64,000 nucleotides of DNA. It comes from Prevotella sp. Lineage in GTDB: Bacteria > Bacteroidota > Bacteroidia > Bacteroidales > Bacteroidaceae. The stretch is taken from NCBI GenBank assembly GCA_021636625.1, contig JAJWLX010000013.1:1-64000 (forward strand), given 5' to 3'. Below the pieces are notes generated by a model. That model worked only from the letters and a program-made list of their open reading frames with translations. It did no database searches and was not told the origin of the DNA. Position numbers and translations under genes: made by a program. Shown one piece after another: positions 16,086 through 25,352 of this stretch (position 1 is the first letter of the stretch; every line of letters starts with the position of its first letter).

Positions 16086-17678
16086 TTATTTGATTTGAAC
16101 AGATTCCTGTTTGTCCTGCTGATTGTCAACGCCTTTCTGGTAGTTCTGTGACATCTGCTGAGATACGGTTGCAGCCTGTATGATAGAGGCAACACCTCTT
16201 CTCTTGTCTTCATCGCTCAGGTTGGCATTGCCGAGCGTTTGCTGGAGCTTTGTCATTTCTGCCTGGGTCATTTCTCTTGTAAACTGGACGGTTCCGTTAT
16301 TTACATGGAGATAAGGCTTACCATCCTGAATGTTCACGGAGCAGGCTTTATAAGAGGGAAGGAGCGAGGAGAGGTCGATGCTCCTGCTGACAACCGAGTC
16401 GGTCACAGTCTGCATTTTCTCTTCTTCGCTCTTGTTGTCTATCTGCAGGGCAAGTGCCATGAGAGAGGTGAACATGGTCATAGCCATCTCAATGACAGGG
16501 TCTTCGCCTGGCATTTTTACTCCGCTGTCCTCAGATGACAGAAGCTTCCTCATCCAGGCTTCCGGACTTTGTGCCATATCTTGCACTTCGCCTTGCGAGG
16601 CAGGATTGCTAACCTTATACTGAGCGGTGATGTCCTTGCCGTTGTGGAGAGTCTGCAGCTGGATATTTCCCTTTTGAGAGATTTCAGCAAGATACGCAGC
16701 AGGGTCTATATCCCGTGCCTTGCCATCTGCAGAGATGCTTTTCACTCCAAAATGCAGATGCTCACCAGTGGTTCTGGTTCCCGTATTGCCAGTCACGCCC
16801 AATCGCTGACCGGCATTGACGTTATCTCCAGCCTTGACGGCAATGCTGCTCAGGTGCATGTAGGTACATTGATACTTGCTGCCGTCATTTCTGTTGTATT
16901 CTACAGTTACAGACAGTCCACCTGCAGTATCCGGATTGTTGTTGACCCGAGTGACCTTACCCTTATCTTCCGTAGCCAGTACATTGTCATGCCTGGCTTG
17001 AATGTCGATGCCCTTGTGCATTTGCGTATTGGCCGGATTGAGCGGATCTTTCCTCATTCCGAAGGGTGATGTGACGAGCATAAACTCGTTTCTCTTCAAG
17101 GGATAGGAATACTTTTCACTCTCCGCAGGCTTTGAAACACTCGTTTTCTGGCTGCTTTGTTCTCCTTGCTGACGAGGATTGGTTTCGGTACCGAATGATT
17201 TTCCTTGCGCTTTCATCTCCTTCATGACCATCTGGTCATACTTCTGCAGGTTGTTCTTCTCGATGATGCTCTGAAGACTTGAAGCGTACTTCTTGTTGGA
17301 GGCATAGCCGGAGTTCTGCAGTCCGTTTGTCCATCCCTTGTAGTCATCAGGGGATAGCTTGAAGAGCGAGCTGTATCTCTTGTTTCCTTTCAGAAACTGA
17401 GAATGATGTTCGTATGAGTCGCCAACAGAAGCATATTGACAGAACTTCTCGTTGGGACGGTCATCGGTATATACGAGGTACTTGCCACCGTTCTGAACCC
17501 AACCGGAAGTAGCCTTGATGCCGAAATGATTGTTTCCCTTTCGGGATAACTCGCTCTGTCCGCTTGCACTCTCGCAGATGCCTTGTGCAAGGGTGACAGA
17601 AGCAGGTATGCCATATCGTCGCATCTGCTCCATGGCATACTCTGCATATTGTTCTACATATTCTTGATTCCTTGACAT
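16086..17678 (-). CDS. Cell-wall hydrolase: glucosaminidase (GH73-like) plus M23 peptidase
   Basis: A 530-aa protein. Residues 10-150 are a glucosaminidase-like domain (MRRYGIPASVTLAQGICESA, with the catalytic Glu, then GNNHFGIK and a SYEHHSQFL segment). Residues 195-340 are an M23 LysM-peptidase-like domain with MHKGIDIQA, TYMHLSS and GEHLHFGV supplying the zinc ligands. There is no signal peptide, so it may leave the cell through the conjugation apparatus. The role is local peptidoglycan opening for the mating channel. The remaining 190 residues are of unknown function. Confidence 0.85.
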   Translation of the reverse strand: MSRNQEYVEQYAEYAMEQMRRYGIPASVTLAQGICESASGQSELSRKGNNHFGIKATSGWVQNGGKYLVYTDDRPNEKFCQYASVGDSYEHHSQFLKGNKRYSSLFKLSPDDYKGWTNGLQNSGYASNKKYASSLQSIIEKNNLQKYDQMVMKEMKAQGKSFGTETNPRQQGEQSSQKTSVSKPAESEKYSYPLKRNEFMLVTSPFGMRKDPLNPANTQMHKGIDIQARHDNVLATEDKGKVTRVNNNPDTAGGLSVTVEYNRNDGSKYQCTYMHLSSIAVKAGDNVNAGQRLGVTGNTGTRTTGEHLHFGVKSISADGKARDIDPAAYLAEISQKGNIQLQTLHNGKDITAQYKVSNPASQGEVQDMAQSPEAWMRKLLSSEDSGVKMPGEDPVIEMAMTMFTSLMALALQIDNKSEEEKMQTVTDSVVSRSIDLSSLLPSYKACSVNIQDGKPYLHVNNGTVQFTREMTQAEMTKLQQTLGNANLSDEDKRRGVASIIQAATVSQQMSQNYQKGVDNQQDKQESVQIK

Positions 17679-17690
17679 GATGATTACATA

Positions 17691-20138
17691 TTATCTGTGT
17701 ATTCCTGAAGAATTGTTCTGTTCCTGCTGAGGACTCTCTACCTTGGAGGGAGAAATTTCCTCAGTGGCACGTTTGGGGGCTTCCAACTGGTCGCAGATGG
17801 CAACCCGTTCTCCTGCACGGATGAGTTTCGGCAGATAGGTGTCGAGAGCATGATATGGGAAACCAGCCATGGCCAGAGGCTTGCCGTCAGCATCCTTGGT
17901 ATGGGAACTCTTGGTGAGTGTGATGCCCAGGATTTTTGAAGCTTTCTCTGCATCCTGGCTATAGGTCTCGTAGAAGTCACCACAACGGAAAAGTAACACA
18001 GCATCAGGATGTTTGCCTTTTAGCTCGTAGAATTGCTTTAACATCGGAGTCATTGCTACAACGGCAGCCTTTGTCTCAGCCTTTGTCTTCTCTTCCTTTG
18101 CCTTTTCTTCCTTCTGCTTCTGCTCTTTCTTTTCTGGAGTTTCCTCTTTCTGTTCCTCCGTATCCTTGTCTTCCTCTTGCTGAGCGGTGTTCTGCTTTAC
18201 CTCATTGCTCTGGGCTTCCTGCTCCGATTTTTCAGTGCCTACAGCTACCGCATCGGTCCGGTCTTTGCGCAGTACATCGGCAAAAAGATTGGCAGCAAGG
18301 TGTTTCTTGTAGTCCTGCATGTTCTCGGCGAGCCACATACGTTGCCACTGGGATGGTGAGATCTCACGAGGTTTGAGCTTTTCACCATTCACTGTAGGCA
18401 TACAGAGGATGACACTCGGCTGATTGTCCGTCTCTTTGGTCTTGAAGATGTTGACACGTTGGATTTTGTCCACCTCTTCGGCAGGAACGTTGCTCTTAAA
18501 GAGGTCAACCTTCATTTCCGGCTTATTGGAAACTTCCATGTAGTATTTCTGTGCCATGTCCTGACGCATAGTGTCTGAAAGCTCCTCGTCGCCTTGCTTT
18601 ACTGTGGTGAAGAACAGGTTGACATCGGCCTTGTCTGGATATACGCTGAAAGCCTTTTCATTCTCTGGCTTCAGATAGAGTGCCCACTTGCCTTCATCGT
18701 CACGCAGCATCAGAATCTTGTCGAAGTCCACGGCTCCTGAGCGTTTCACAGCATCTGAAACATCGAGCAGGGTGATGGTCTCCAGACTCCAGTTGCTGAG
18801 TCTGGCTACAGAAACTGCCTTGCCGTCAAAGAAACTGTCGTCAGGACGGTAGCCCATGGAACCATCAACATTGTAGAAGGTGACGGTTTCATAGCCTTCC
18901 TTCTGCAGGGCATGTTCGATACGACCTTTCTTCATGCTAGGAATGTCGTTATCCATACCCAGCGATGCACCTTCTGGAAGGACTACATCGGCCATCTTTC
19001 CCTCTGCATCTTTTACGAGGACAAACTCCTTGGTGGACTTGTTGGGAAGGGTCTTGATTTCGTCAGCCACATAGTAGTGCTTTGGAAGGATGCTCTTGAT
19101 GGCATCTGCCTGGTTTCTAGCAGTCTTGCTGTTCAATTCAACCTTTTCGCCACGTTCTGCCTTGTGGAGCATATCTACGGCATTGTTGACATCCCTCTCC
19201 AGTATATCAATGAGACAAGGATTCTCTTTCAGTTCTCTTGCCCAATAGTCGGTCATCGCCATACTTTCCGGGGAGAGCTTGGCTGAGATTCCCAATTCCT
19301 GGAGTTTTACGGCGGTGGCAACCTCTGTGACCAAACGCTCCTGCTTCATAGCATCCTCTGAAGAGACCTTTCCGTTCTTCGTTACCATACCTTCACGAGC
19401 CAGTCGCTGCCCATGGCCAGTGGCTGTGACAAGTAGCGATACTGCATCACGGGCATAATCTTCATAGTGTTCGTATGAAGATGCTTTGGGCAGGAAGACA
19501 ATGTCTTTCTTGCTGTCGTAATGTGCTACACCGGTAGAGTCACTGCGGATTTCGACCATGTTCTCACGTGTTTTCTCCAGAAGCTCTTCTACACCTTTGC
19601 GAATGGCAGTGGAGGCAGACTCTATATCCTTTCGATCGTTCAACCTGCCGTATTCCTGGACTGTTGCTTCAAAGGCGGTCTTGTCAACCATGGGTAGGGT
19701 AGTCTGCTCGATATTGAACAAGGCTCTTACTTCACGGCTTCTGATGCCTTTGTAGTCTGCTTGTTTGTCTGATGGGAGAGCCTGGTAGTCTGCACGGCTG
19801 ATTCTGTTCTCAGGGTTGTGCTTGTTGACATACTCGTTCCAGTTGTACCAGAGGAACGGTACTCCTTTCTCTTTTGATTGAACAGACTCGCCACGTTTCT
19901 TCGCTTCCGAAAAAAGCGTATATTGGTTGGTCTTGTAGCCGTTTTGAGCGGCGTGCATTCCTAAGATGATGGCATTGAAGGCTGATACCTGCAAATGCTT
20001 CTGGTAGAGTCCAGGAGCCTTTCGGCCGTTGTTATCCAGCCAAATGCCATTATCTTCCTTGGCTTTCCCGAACGCCTTGGTGAACAGTTCCACCTGACGT
20101 TCTGCAGCCATCTTTTCTTGCTGATTCTTTTCTGTCAT
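17691..20138 (-). CDS. ArdC-like protein fused to a MutS mismatch-recognition domain I
   Basis: An 815-aa protein. Its first 180 residues resemble the ArdC N-terminal domain (WLDNNGRKAPGLYQKHLQVS, SREVRALFNIEQT). The middle region aligns with the zincin part but has no HExxH. Residues 490-690 are unassigned and followed by a glutamate/lysine-rich linker. The last 120 residues match MutS domain I: TPMLKQFYELKGKHPDAVLL, FRCGDFYET, AMAGFPYHALDTYL and AICDQLEAP. Only the N-terminal mismatch-binding domain of MutS is present. The ATG at 20138 is preferred over 20183, which overlaps the upstream gene. Confidence 0.8.
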   Translation of the reverse strand: MTEKNQQEKMAAERQVELFTKAFGKAKEDNGIWLDNNGRKAPGLYQKHLQVSAFNAIILGMHAAQNGYKTNQYTLFSEAKKRGESVQSKEKGVPFLWYNWNEYVNKHNPENRISRADYQALPSDKQADYKGIRSREVRALFNIEQTTLPMVDKTAFEATVQEYGRLNDRKDIESASTAIRKGVEELLEKTRENMVEIRSDSTGVAHYDSKKDIVFLPKASSYEHYEDYARDAVSLLVTATGHGQRLAREGMVTKNGKVSSEDAMKQERLVTEVATAVKLQELGISAKLSPESMAMTDYWARELKENPCLIDILERDVNNAVDMLHKAERGEKVELNSKTARNQADAIKSILPKHYYVADEIKTLPNKSTKEFVLVKDAEGKMADVVLPEGASLGMDNDIPSMKKGRIEHALQKEGYETVTFYNVDGSMGYRPDDSFFDGKAVSVARLSNWSLETITLLDVSDAVKRSGAVDFDKILMLRDDEGKWALYLKPENEKAFSVYPDKADVNLFFTTVKQGDEELSDTMRQDMAQKYYMEVSNKPEMKVDLFKSNVPAEEVDKIQRVNIFKTKETDNQPSVILCMPTVNGEKLKPREISPSQWQRMWLAENMQDYKKHLAANLFADVLRKDRTDAVAVGTEKSEQEAQSNEVKQNTAQQEEDKDTEEQKEETPEKKEQKQKEEKAKEEKTKAETKAAVVAMTPMLKQFYELKGKHPDAVLLFRCGDFYETYSQDAEKASKILGITLTKSSHTKDADGKPLAMAGFPYHALDTYLPKLIRAGERVAICDQLEAPKRATEEISPSKVESPQQEQNNSSGIHR

Positions 20139-20157
20139 GGATATGATGTTTTTGTGA

Positions 20158-20598
20158 TCATTGTTTATAGCCAAGAACACCAAGAACCTTGGTCTCGGCT
20201 ATGGATTTGATTTCCCACTCTGTCACACTGCTGCTCATGTGCTGACGTAGCATGTGGTCTGCTTCTTTTGTCGAAGGAGCATTGACGTAGATGGTCTGTG
20301 GTGAGAACTTTTTTACGCCAGTTTCTTCATCCTCAGTGACAAGGGAGACGACGGTCTTGTACCAGTGGTTGCCTTCTTTCTCATCTTCTTTCAGGATCTC
20401 CGTGATAGGTTCACGTGAGATGGCTGTGATGTCGAAGTCTCTGGTTCCGATAAGCTCAGTAGCAGCTTTGGTGGCACGTTTCTCTGTCTCGGTGAAGCTC
20501 TCGGCATCTACCAGGTATTCTTCACTGACTTTTTTGTTCTTTCCTGTGTCAAGGGCTTTGCCGTATTTGACACGGAACTTATACCAGTATCTTTTCAT
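20158..20598 (-). CDS. DUF4494 family protein, 146 aa
   Basis: A small soluble protein matching the DUF4494 pattern: KRYWYKFRVKYGK at the start, then SEEYLVDAESFTETEKRA, and WYKTVVSLVT followed by the closing EWEIKSIAETKVLGVLGY. The family is common in Bacteroidota phages and ICEs and has no known function. It starts 12 bp after the upstream gene's stop and ends 20 bp before the ArdC/MutS gene start, in the same operon. Confidence 0.75.
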   Translation of the reverse strand: MKRYWYKFRVKYGKALDTGKNKKVSEEYLVDAESFTETEKRATKAATELIGTRDFDITAISREPITEILKEDEKEGNHWYKTVVSLVTEDEETGVKKFSPQTIYVNAPSTKEADHMLRQHMSSSVTEWEIKSIAETKVLGVLGYKQ

Positions 20599-20610
20599 CT
20601 TTGTTCTATG

Positions 20611-22002
20611 TTATCTTTGAGCAAGTGGTCTCTCGATGACTGTCTGTCGTTCGCCAGCCTCGTATTTCTCGGATGCTATCTGTCGCATCTGGTCATTCTT
20701 TGCCAGCACAGCATTGGCAAGGGTGTTGAGAGGCAGCGCTCCTTGACGGTAGGCATCCACAACTTTTTCTGGAAGGGCTATGGTACATGGCACTCTGTCA
20801 ATGGTTGCGATCAGGCAGTTGGCTCTTATCTCCGGATTCTGGATGCGTGCATTCAGAGGCTCTTCGGGATAGATGCGATAGTTGACTCTGACACCAGCTT
20901 GTTGCGGATGATCCTGTGTCTTGAAGTTGTCCAAGGCTTCCTGTCCTGCCTTATTGAGAAGATTCATGCCTCCCATGCCTATGAGCACCATTTTGAGAAT
21001 CGGGTTCTTGACAAACATACCTGCAACAATGCTTGCAATAGGCATCATGTTATCCTTGATATTGATGGACTTGGTCTTACCGGTGAACATGCCTACGAGC
21101 ATATCTGGAAGCATGGCCAATACATAACCAAGATTATGACCTATATCGCTGATACCATTGAGGCCGAATGACGTGAGAAGCCCTTGCCAACCGTTCATGT
21201 TAGTCTGTTCAGGCTGCGTGTTGTTGGTTTCACCTTCAGATTGGTTTACTTCTTCTGTTGGTTCTGCCTGTTGTGCTCCTTCCTCAGATTGTGGCTTGTT
21301 CTGTAGTTTCTGCTCCGCTTGTTTCTTCTTTTCCTGCTGCGTTCGTCTGTATTCATCCTCCTTTCCCGGTGCAATGATCATGGGAACATCGGAACGGTCA
21401 TTGAGTTTGTCACCAACATGAGTGACGAGCATGTCGCTTCCTATCCAGGTGGCAGCAGTCTTCAAGCCACCTCCCAATCCTCCCATACAGGCAAGGTCGG
21501 TTACAGAGCCAAGGGCTATACCAGCGTTCTTTTCCCAGACCGATGGCTTATACCGCTTCTCTGCCTCCGAGTCTATCTTGTGATCCAATGGCGATTTTGC
21601 GACTTCCTGAGGTAGGTAGAAGATGGTACTCGTGGCAGCCTTTCGTATGATGTAGTCGATGGATGATTTCGGTATTTTGTCCTTTATCATCTTGTCGATC
21701 ATCTTCTGTTCCATGGAAGCATTGACCGTGATATGCTGTCGCTTCAACTCTTTCTTGACCATCGCAATATAGTCTTCCGTGGTCTTGGATGTCCATTTGC
21801 CTGTGTATTTGAGGGTGTCATTTTGCGCCTGCATGGATGCCATACCACCGTCAGGTCCAGCTGCTGCTGCCATCAGACCTGCAAACGAATTGGAGTTTGA
21901 CCGCAACTCGTCTGCAAGCTTGTTCTGTAGGTCATTCCGAACTTTATTCATAATCGGTATGACCTTAGTATTGAATATTTTATCCTGTTTTGACTCTACC
22001 AT
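20611..22002 (-). CDS. Large ICE-associated membrane protein, 463 aa
   Basis: An ICE-type protein I do not recognise by name. It has a soluble, lysine-rich N-terminal half, a glutamine/glutamate-rich linker (about 235-275), then hydrophobic segments near residues 290-345 (GYVLAMLPDMLVGMF, IVAGMFVKNPILKMVLIGMGG), and a soluble C-terminus. This suggests an inner-membrane protein with cytoplasmic or periplasmic domains. It lies between the DUF4494 and M23-related genes in the transfer operon, so a role in the conjugation apparatus is likely by context. Confidence 0.6.
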   Translation of the reverse strand: MVESKQDKIFNTKVIPIMNKVRNDLQNKLADELRSNSNSFAGLMAAAAGPDGGMASMQAQNDTLKYTGKWTSKTTEDYIAMVKKELKRQHITVNASMEQKMIDKMIKDKIPKSSIDYIIRKAATSTIFYLPQEVAKSPLDHKIDSEAEKRYKPSVWEKNAGIALGSVTDLACMGGLGGGLKTAATWIGSDMLVTHVGDKLNDRSDVPMIIAPGKEDEYRRTQQEKKKQAEQKLQNKPQSEEGAQQAEPTEEVNQSEGETNNTQPEQTNMNGWQGLLTSFGLNGISDIGHNLGYVLAMLPDMLVGMFTGKTKSINIKDNMMPIASIVAGMFVKNPILKMVLIGMGGMNLLNKAGQEALDNFKTQDHPQQAGVRVNYRIYPEEPLNARIQNPEIRANCLIATIDRVPCTIALPEKVVDAYRQGALPLNTLANAVLAKNDQMRQIASEKYEAGERQTVIERPLAQR

Positions 22003-22012
22003 AGCTTTATGT

Positions 22013-22246
22013 TTACAAGTTTAATTGGTTGAGAATTTGCTCCCTGGTCTGTTCGATGGCGTTGTGATAGACTTCCATCTGTTTCGGGAAATATTCCTCC
22101 AGCCATTCGTCCTTCTCGATGTTGTCGTTGATGAACTTGATGGCCAGATTTCTTTCTATCTCAATGGCAGCTTCGCCTTTCTCGCTGTTGTTGAACCAAG
22201 CCTTAGTCCACCATCTGATTCCCGACTTGTCGGGATAGACGCTCAC
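22013..22246 (-). CDS. Downstream part of the frameshifted M23 protein
   Basis: A 77-aa frame starting at a GTG (22246), but open without interruption up to the A10 run at 22337-22346. Its sequence there (RAIATSGIVDPLAELD, then VSVYPDKSGIRWW) continues from the preceding M23 gene, with which it would form one protein of about 378 aa after a -1 shift. No separate promoter or ribosome-binding signal is seen. It is best read as the C-terminal part of the M23 gene. Confidence 0.6.
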   Translation of the reverse strand: MSVYPDKSGIRWWTKAWFNNSEKGEAAIEIERNLAIKFINDNIEKDEWLEEYFPKQMEVYHNAIEQTREQILNQLNL

Positions 22247-22317
22247 CAGGCGTGGAATGTCGAAGCTTTGAACATCGATGTCCAGTTCTGCCAGTGGGTC
22301 AACTATTCCGCTTGTCG

Positions 22318-23148
22318 CTATTGCCCGGTCTTGTGCTTTTTTTTTTCGATGGCGCTCATGCTTGACAGAAAGATCTGATGGCGCAAGGCGAGATAGTTTA
22401 GAAAATCTCCAATAAGGAGGTTCTGTACTCGCTCGGCTATTGGAATGCTTCTTGATCCCATTCCCAATGGATTCGCCATGGAAGGCAGGGTTTCATAGAA
22501 GTAATTCTTCATGGCCGACATGGTGAAGATGTTGCGAAGTGCAAGTTCCGTATGCTCTGGTAGGGCATAGATGCCTTGGCTCATGTCGCTCATGTAGTCG
22601 GGAAAGAAACGCATCATGAGGTCTTCAATCTCCTTCTGGTCTTTGTCATACATGGTATGAACATCCATATCAAGAGTGACGAACTGAGGTGCTGCGCCTG
22701 GCTTGCCGTTCTGTTCCATCACTTTCAGATTGCTATAGATCATGGTGAGGAACTCCAGTGGATTGAGTTCTTCGCCCTTGTATTTGACTTCTACATGGAG
22801 GGAGTCGGCACTGACAGCGATGACTTGCCCTGCCTTTACCTCTTTGCCGTAGTTGGCAAACACGTTGCTCAGGTGGGCATAGGTCACTTCATAGTCATCG
22901 TATCGGGTAATCTGGTAGATGCCGTGAATGGCATCGTTGCCCAGACCTGTCACCTTGCCGGTAGCTACAGCAGACAGCAGATAGTTCCTGACCTTGAAGT
23001 CAACTCCATGATGGAAAAATGATTCTCTTGTGTGCGGATGCTTCTGTTTGCCGTAGCCCAGGGACATGGTCACTTCTCCGTTTCTTTCCTCGAATGGCAT
23101 GCAATAGCCACTGTCGGAATGCAGTATCATTTCTTGTGTATAGTGCAT
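22318..23148 (-). CDS. M23-family peptidase, interrupted at an A10 run
   Basis: A 276-aa protein beginning MHYTQEMILHSDSGYCMPFE, with an M23-like domain at residues 25-130: FHHGVDFKV (His and Asp zinc ligands), TYAHLSNVF and LHVEVKYKG. It ends with the lysine run EKKKHKTGQ, produced by ten consecutive A residues (22337-22346 on the minus strand) followed by a stop. A -1 shift in that run would fuse it to the frame down to 22013. Whether this is recoding, mutation or assembly error cannot be decided here. It belongs to the transfer operon. Confidence 0.75.
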   Translation of the reverse strand: MHYTQEMILHSDSGYCMPFEERNGEVTMSLGYGKQKHPHTRESFFHHGVDFKVRNYLLSAVATGKVTGLGNDAIHGIYQITRYDDYEVTYAHLSNVFANYGKEVKAGQVIAVSADSLHVEVKYKGEELNPLEFLTMIYSNLKVMEQNGKPGAAPQFVTLDMDVHTMYDKDQKEIEDLMMRFFPDYMSDMSQGIYALPEHTELALRNIFTMSAMKNYFYETLPSMANPLGMGSRSIPIAERVQNLLIGDFLNYLALRHQIFLSSMSAIEKKKHKTGQ

Positions 23149-23174
23149 TGTATAATACTTTGTTATAATGTTTG

Positions 23175-23852
23175 TTATCTTCGTCTGCTTACAGTATTGG
23201 TTTGCTCTACTTCTTGCTGCTTTTCTTCTTCCTTGTGGTTGCTTGTCTTACGATCACTGTTGCCACCAAGTAGGCTGCTTAGATTGGCATTGTTGCCTAT
23301 CATCATCATTCCGAGAACGGCTCCAGCTATCTTGCCTAACCATCCGAAGCGACCGAAGACGAGGAGGGCAGAGACTACAAGCCCTACAAGGCTGAGACCT
23401 GAAACGTTTCCTTTGCCTATGTTGCTGAAGAAGTTTCCGAACATGTCACCGCCATGACCAGAGAACATGGCTCTAAGGAAGCCAGACATACCGCTCCACT
23501 TGGAATCCACGCTGCTGATAGCCCCATTAACATTGTCAGAGAGTCCTGTAACAGAGTCTTTCAGGTCTTTCACGCCATCGCCAATCCCTGATACAGTGTC
23601 GCCAATCTTCTTGGTGGTGTCTTCTCCTATGACGGCATCGCTGACAATGCCTACAACGCTTTTGTCCGTGGTGAGTTTCTCCCAACCAATGTAACCAAGA
23701 CTTCCTCCGACAACTGCGCTTTTAGTGGCAGAACCTACGCCTTTCAAGGTCTGCTGAGGATGAAGCACAGCACTGCCAACTGTGTGTGCAGTTGCACTGG
23801 TCATCCTTCCTCCCAATCGGAGAGTTGATTTTAAAAATGAACCCCAACCCAT
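23175..23852 (-). CDS. Glycine-rich membrane protein, 225 aa
   Basis: A protein with an N-terminal amphipathic, glycine/serine-rich half (repeated VGSA-, VGGS- and GLSD-type segments) and two hydrophobic stretches at about residues 145-180 (LSLVGLVVSALLVFG, AGAVLGMMMIG). It ends in a charged, glutamine-rich tail. The helix-rich DKSVVGIVSD and DTVSGIGDGVKDLKD stretches could form coiled coils. It is not recognised. It lies in the transfer operon between the M23 gene and two exported proteins. Confidence 0.6.
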   Translation of the reverse strand: MGWGSFLKSTLRLGGRMTSATAHTVGSAVLHPQQTLKGVGSATKSAVVGGSLGYIGWEKLTTDKSVVGIVSDAVIGEDTTKKIGDTVSGIGDGVKDLKDSVTGLSDNVNGAISSVDSKWSGMSGFLRAMFSGHGGDMFGNFFSNIGKGNVSGLSLVGLVVSALLVFGRFGWLGKIAGAVLGMMMIGNNANLSSLLGGNSDRKTSNHKEEEKQQEVEQTNTVSRRR

Positions 23853-23915
23853 AATGCTATGTATTTCTAAATTATTGTACTGTTATTTGTTATCTGATTA
23901 TGTTGAACCTTTACT

Positions 23916-24614
23916 TCAAGGTCTTGCATTCCTTCGCCATCGTTCTTTACATCGCTGTACAATGGTAGGTTTGTCCACTTCACTCCTGGCTCCATAGTCT
24001 ATCTCTGCCCAAACGTCTGACAGTCTGGTGTACTTTACTGCCCGTATCAACCGTTTGAGTTTCTGGTTCATCAGTTTGAGTTTCGGTCGTATGCCAAAGA
24101 CTATCTCCAGTCGCTGCTTCTCTGTCATCTTGTTATTAGAGAGGCATACCTGCCTGACATCATTGACTATCTCGACACTGCTCATGACAAGTTCCCGATA
24201 GAGTTTGTTGCGATTGGAGGACAGAGCCACGGCAAGAGCATTGGTCGTCTGATGGCTGAGCTGGTGGCTGTAGGTGCCAAGCTGTCCAACGAGTCGGTCT
24301 ATCTCGTGATAGAAACCATAAATCTGAGCTGCATAGCTGATGATGCTGTTGAAACGGTCTAGATAGTTATTGAACTCTTTCTGTAGGTTGGTTGTACCTT
24401 CTACCTCTTCCTTGATCCATATATGGCCTGTAGATACAAGTTGCATCATCTGTTCCTGCTGCTTCAACTCTTTCTTGGCTTTGTCGGTATATTGGAATAT
24501 CATACCTGCCAGAACAGGGTCATTGCCCTGGGCACGGAGAAAAATCCCATCCTGCCCATCAAAGGGAAGGATGAGAGAAAAGAGAAGTAATATGAGAGCA
24601 TAGAGACGTTTCAT
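23916..24614 (-). CDS. Exported helical protein (paralogue of the next gene)
   Basis: A 232-aa protein with an N-terminal hydrophobic signal (MKRLYALILLLFSLILPFDG) and a helical body of about 200 residues with few cysteines. It shares length, layout and a C-terminal pattern (LSDVWAEIDYGARS ... ERWRRNAR) with the gene at 24639-25352 (MADVWNNVTAGML ... GRWRRCAR), so they are paralogues. In conjugation systems, periplasmic helical proteins of this type (VirB5/TrbJ-like) are possible pilus or mating-channel parts. That assignment is inference. Confidence 0.65.
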   Translation of the reverse strand: MKRLYALILLLFSLILPFDGQDGIFLRAQGNDPVLAGMIFQYTDKAKKELKQQEQMMQLVSTGHIWIKEEVEGTTNLQKEFNNYLDRFNSIISYAAQIYGFYHEIDRLVGQLGTYSHQLSHQTTNALAVALSSNRNKLYRELVMSSVEIVNDVRQVCLSNNKMTEKQRLEIVFGIRPKLKLMNQKLKRLIRAVKYTRLSDVWAEIDYGARSEVDKPTIVQRCKERWRRNARP

Positions 24615-24638
24615 AAATATTATCCTGAAATAATTTTT

Positions 24639-25352
24639 TTATGGTGTTACAACTCTGGCACATCTGCGCCATCTGCCAAGGGCTTGACTGGCTATCTCGG
24701 CATTGCTCCGGTCGAGCATTCCTGCCGTGACATTGTTCCAGACATCGGCCATGGTGTAGTATCTGATGCTTAGACATAGCCTTGACAGCTTCTTGTTGAA
24801 CTGTGCCAGACGGTCGTTCAGTTCCCAGAGGGTTTTGCTTCGTTCTGCACCAGTGAGCATATTCTCATTGCCACCTTTGGCTATGGCATCCTTTAAAGTG
24901 GTATATACCGTTACGAGCTCTGTGGCCGTCTCGATATAGAGATTGTTCATGCTCGCTGTCGCCACAATGCCCTGTGGGTTGCTTGCTATGGCCTTCTTCA
25001 GATTGCACAAGTTGATGAAGATCCTCACACCATCGTCATAGAGCGAGGTGCAGGCTTTCAACGTGGAAGCATAACCCGATGCCGTTTTCAGATAGCTGTT
25101 GTACTTCTTTTCCCATTTGTGAATCTGCGAGAACTCAGCTGCGATGGTGTTCTGAAGGAATGCAGTCTTCTGCTGGTCTTCTATCTGGTTCTTGATTTGA
25201 CCGTTGATAAGTTCGTTTCCCTCAGCCAAGGCAACATACTCCAATGGATTGCTGGAGGCAACCTGAGCATGAGCAATAGTAGGCAGCAGCATTAACGCCA
25301 AGGTAATGGCTGCAACAACCTTACTTCTTCTGTTATCTGTTGGTAATTTCAT
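24639..25352 (-). CDS. Exported helical protein (paralogue of the previous gene)
   Basis: A 237-aa protein with a typical signal peptide (SKVVAAITLALMLLPTIAHA) and a helical body. The segment SRLCLSIRYYTMADVWNNV corresponds to RLIRAVKYTRLSDVWAEID in the 23916 gene, and both end in a WRR-A-R motif. The start overlaps the upstream PH-domain gene by 20 bp, which supports an operon. It may be a periplasmic component of the transfer machinery. Confidence 0.65.
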   Translation of the reverse strand: MKLPTDNRRSKVVAAITLALMLLPTIAHAQVASSNPLEYVALAEGNELINGQIKNQIEDQQKTAFLQNTIAAEFSQIHKWEKKYNSYLKTASGYASTLKACTSLYDDGVRIFINLCNLKKAIASNPQGIVATASMNNLYIETATELVTVYTTLKDAIAKGGNENMLTGAERSKTLWELNDRLAQFNKKLSRLCLSIRYYTMADVWNNVTAGMLDRSNAEIASQALGRWRRCARVVTP

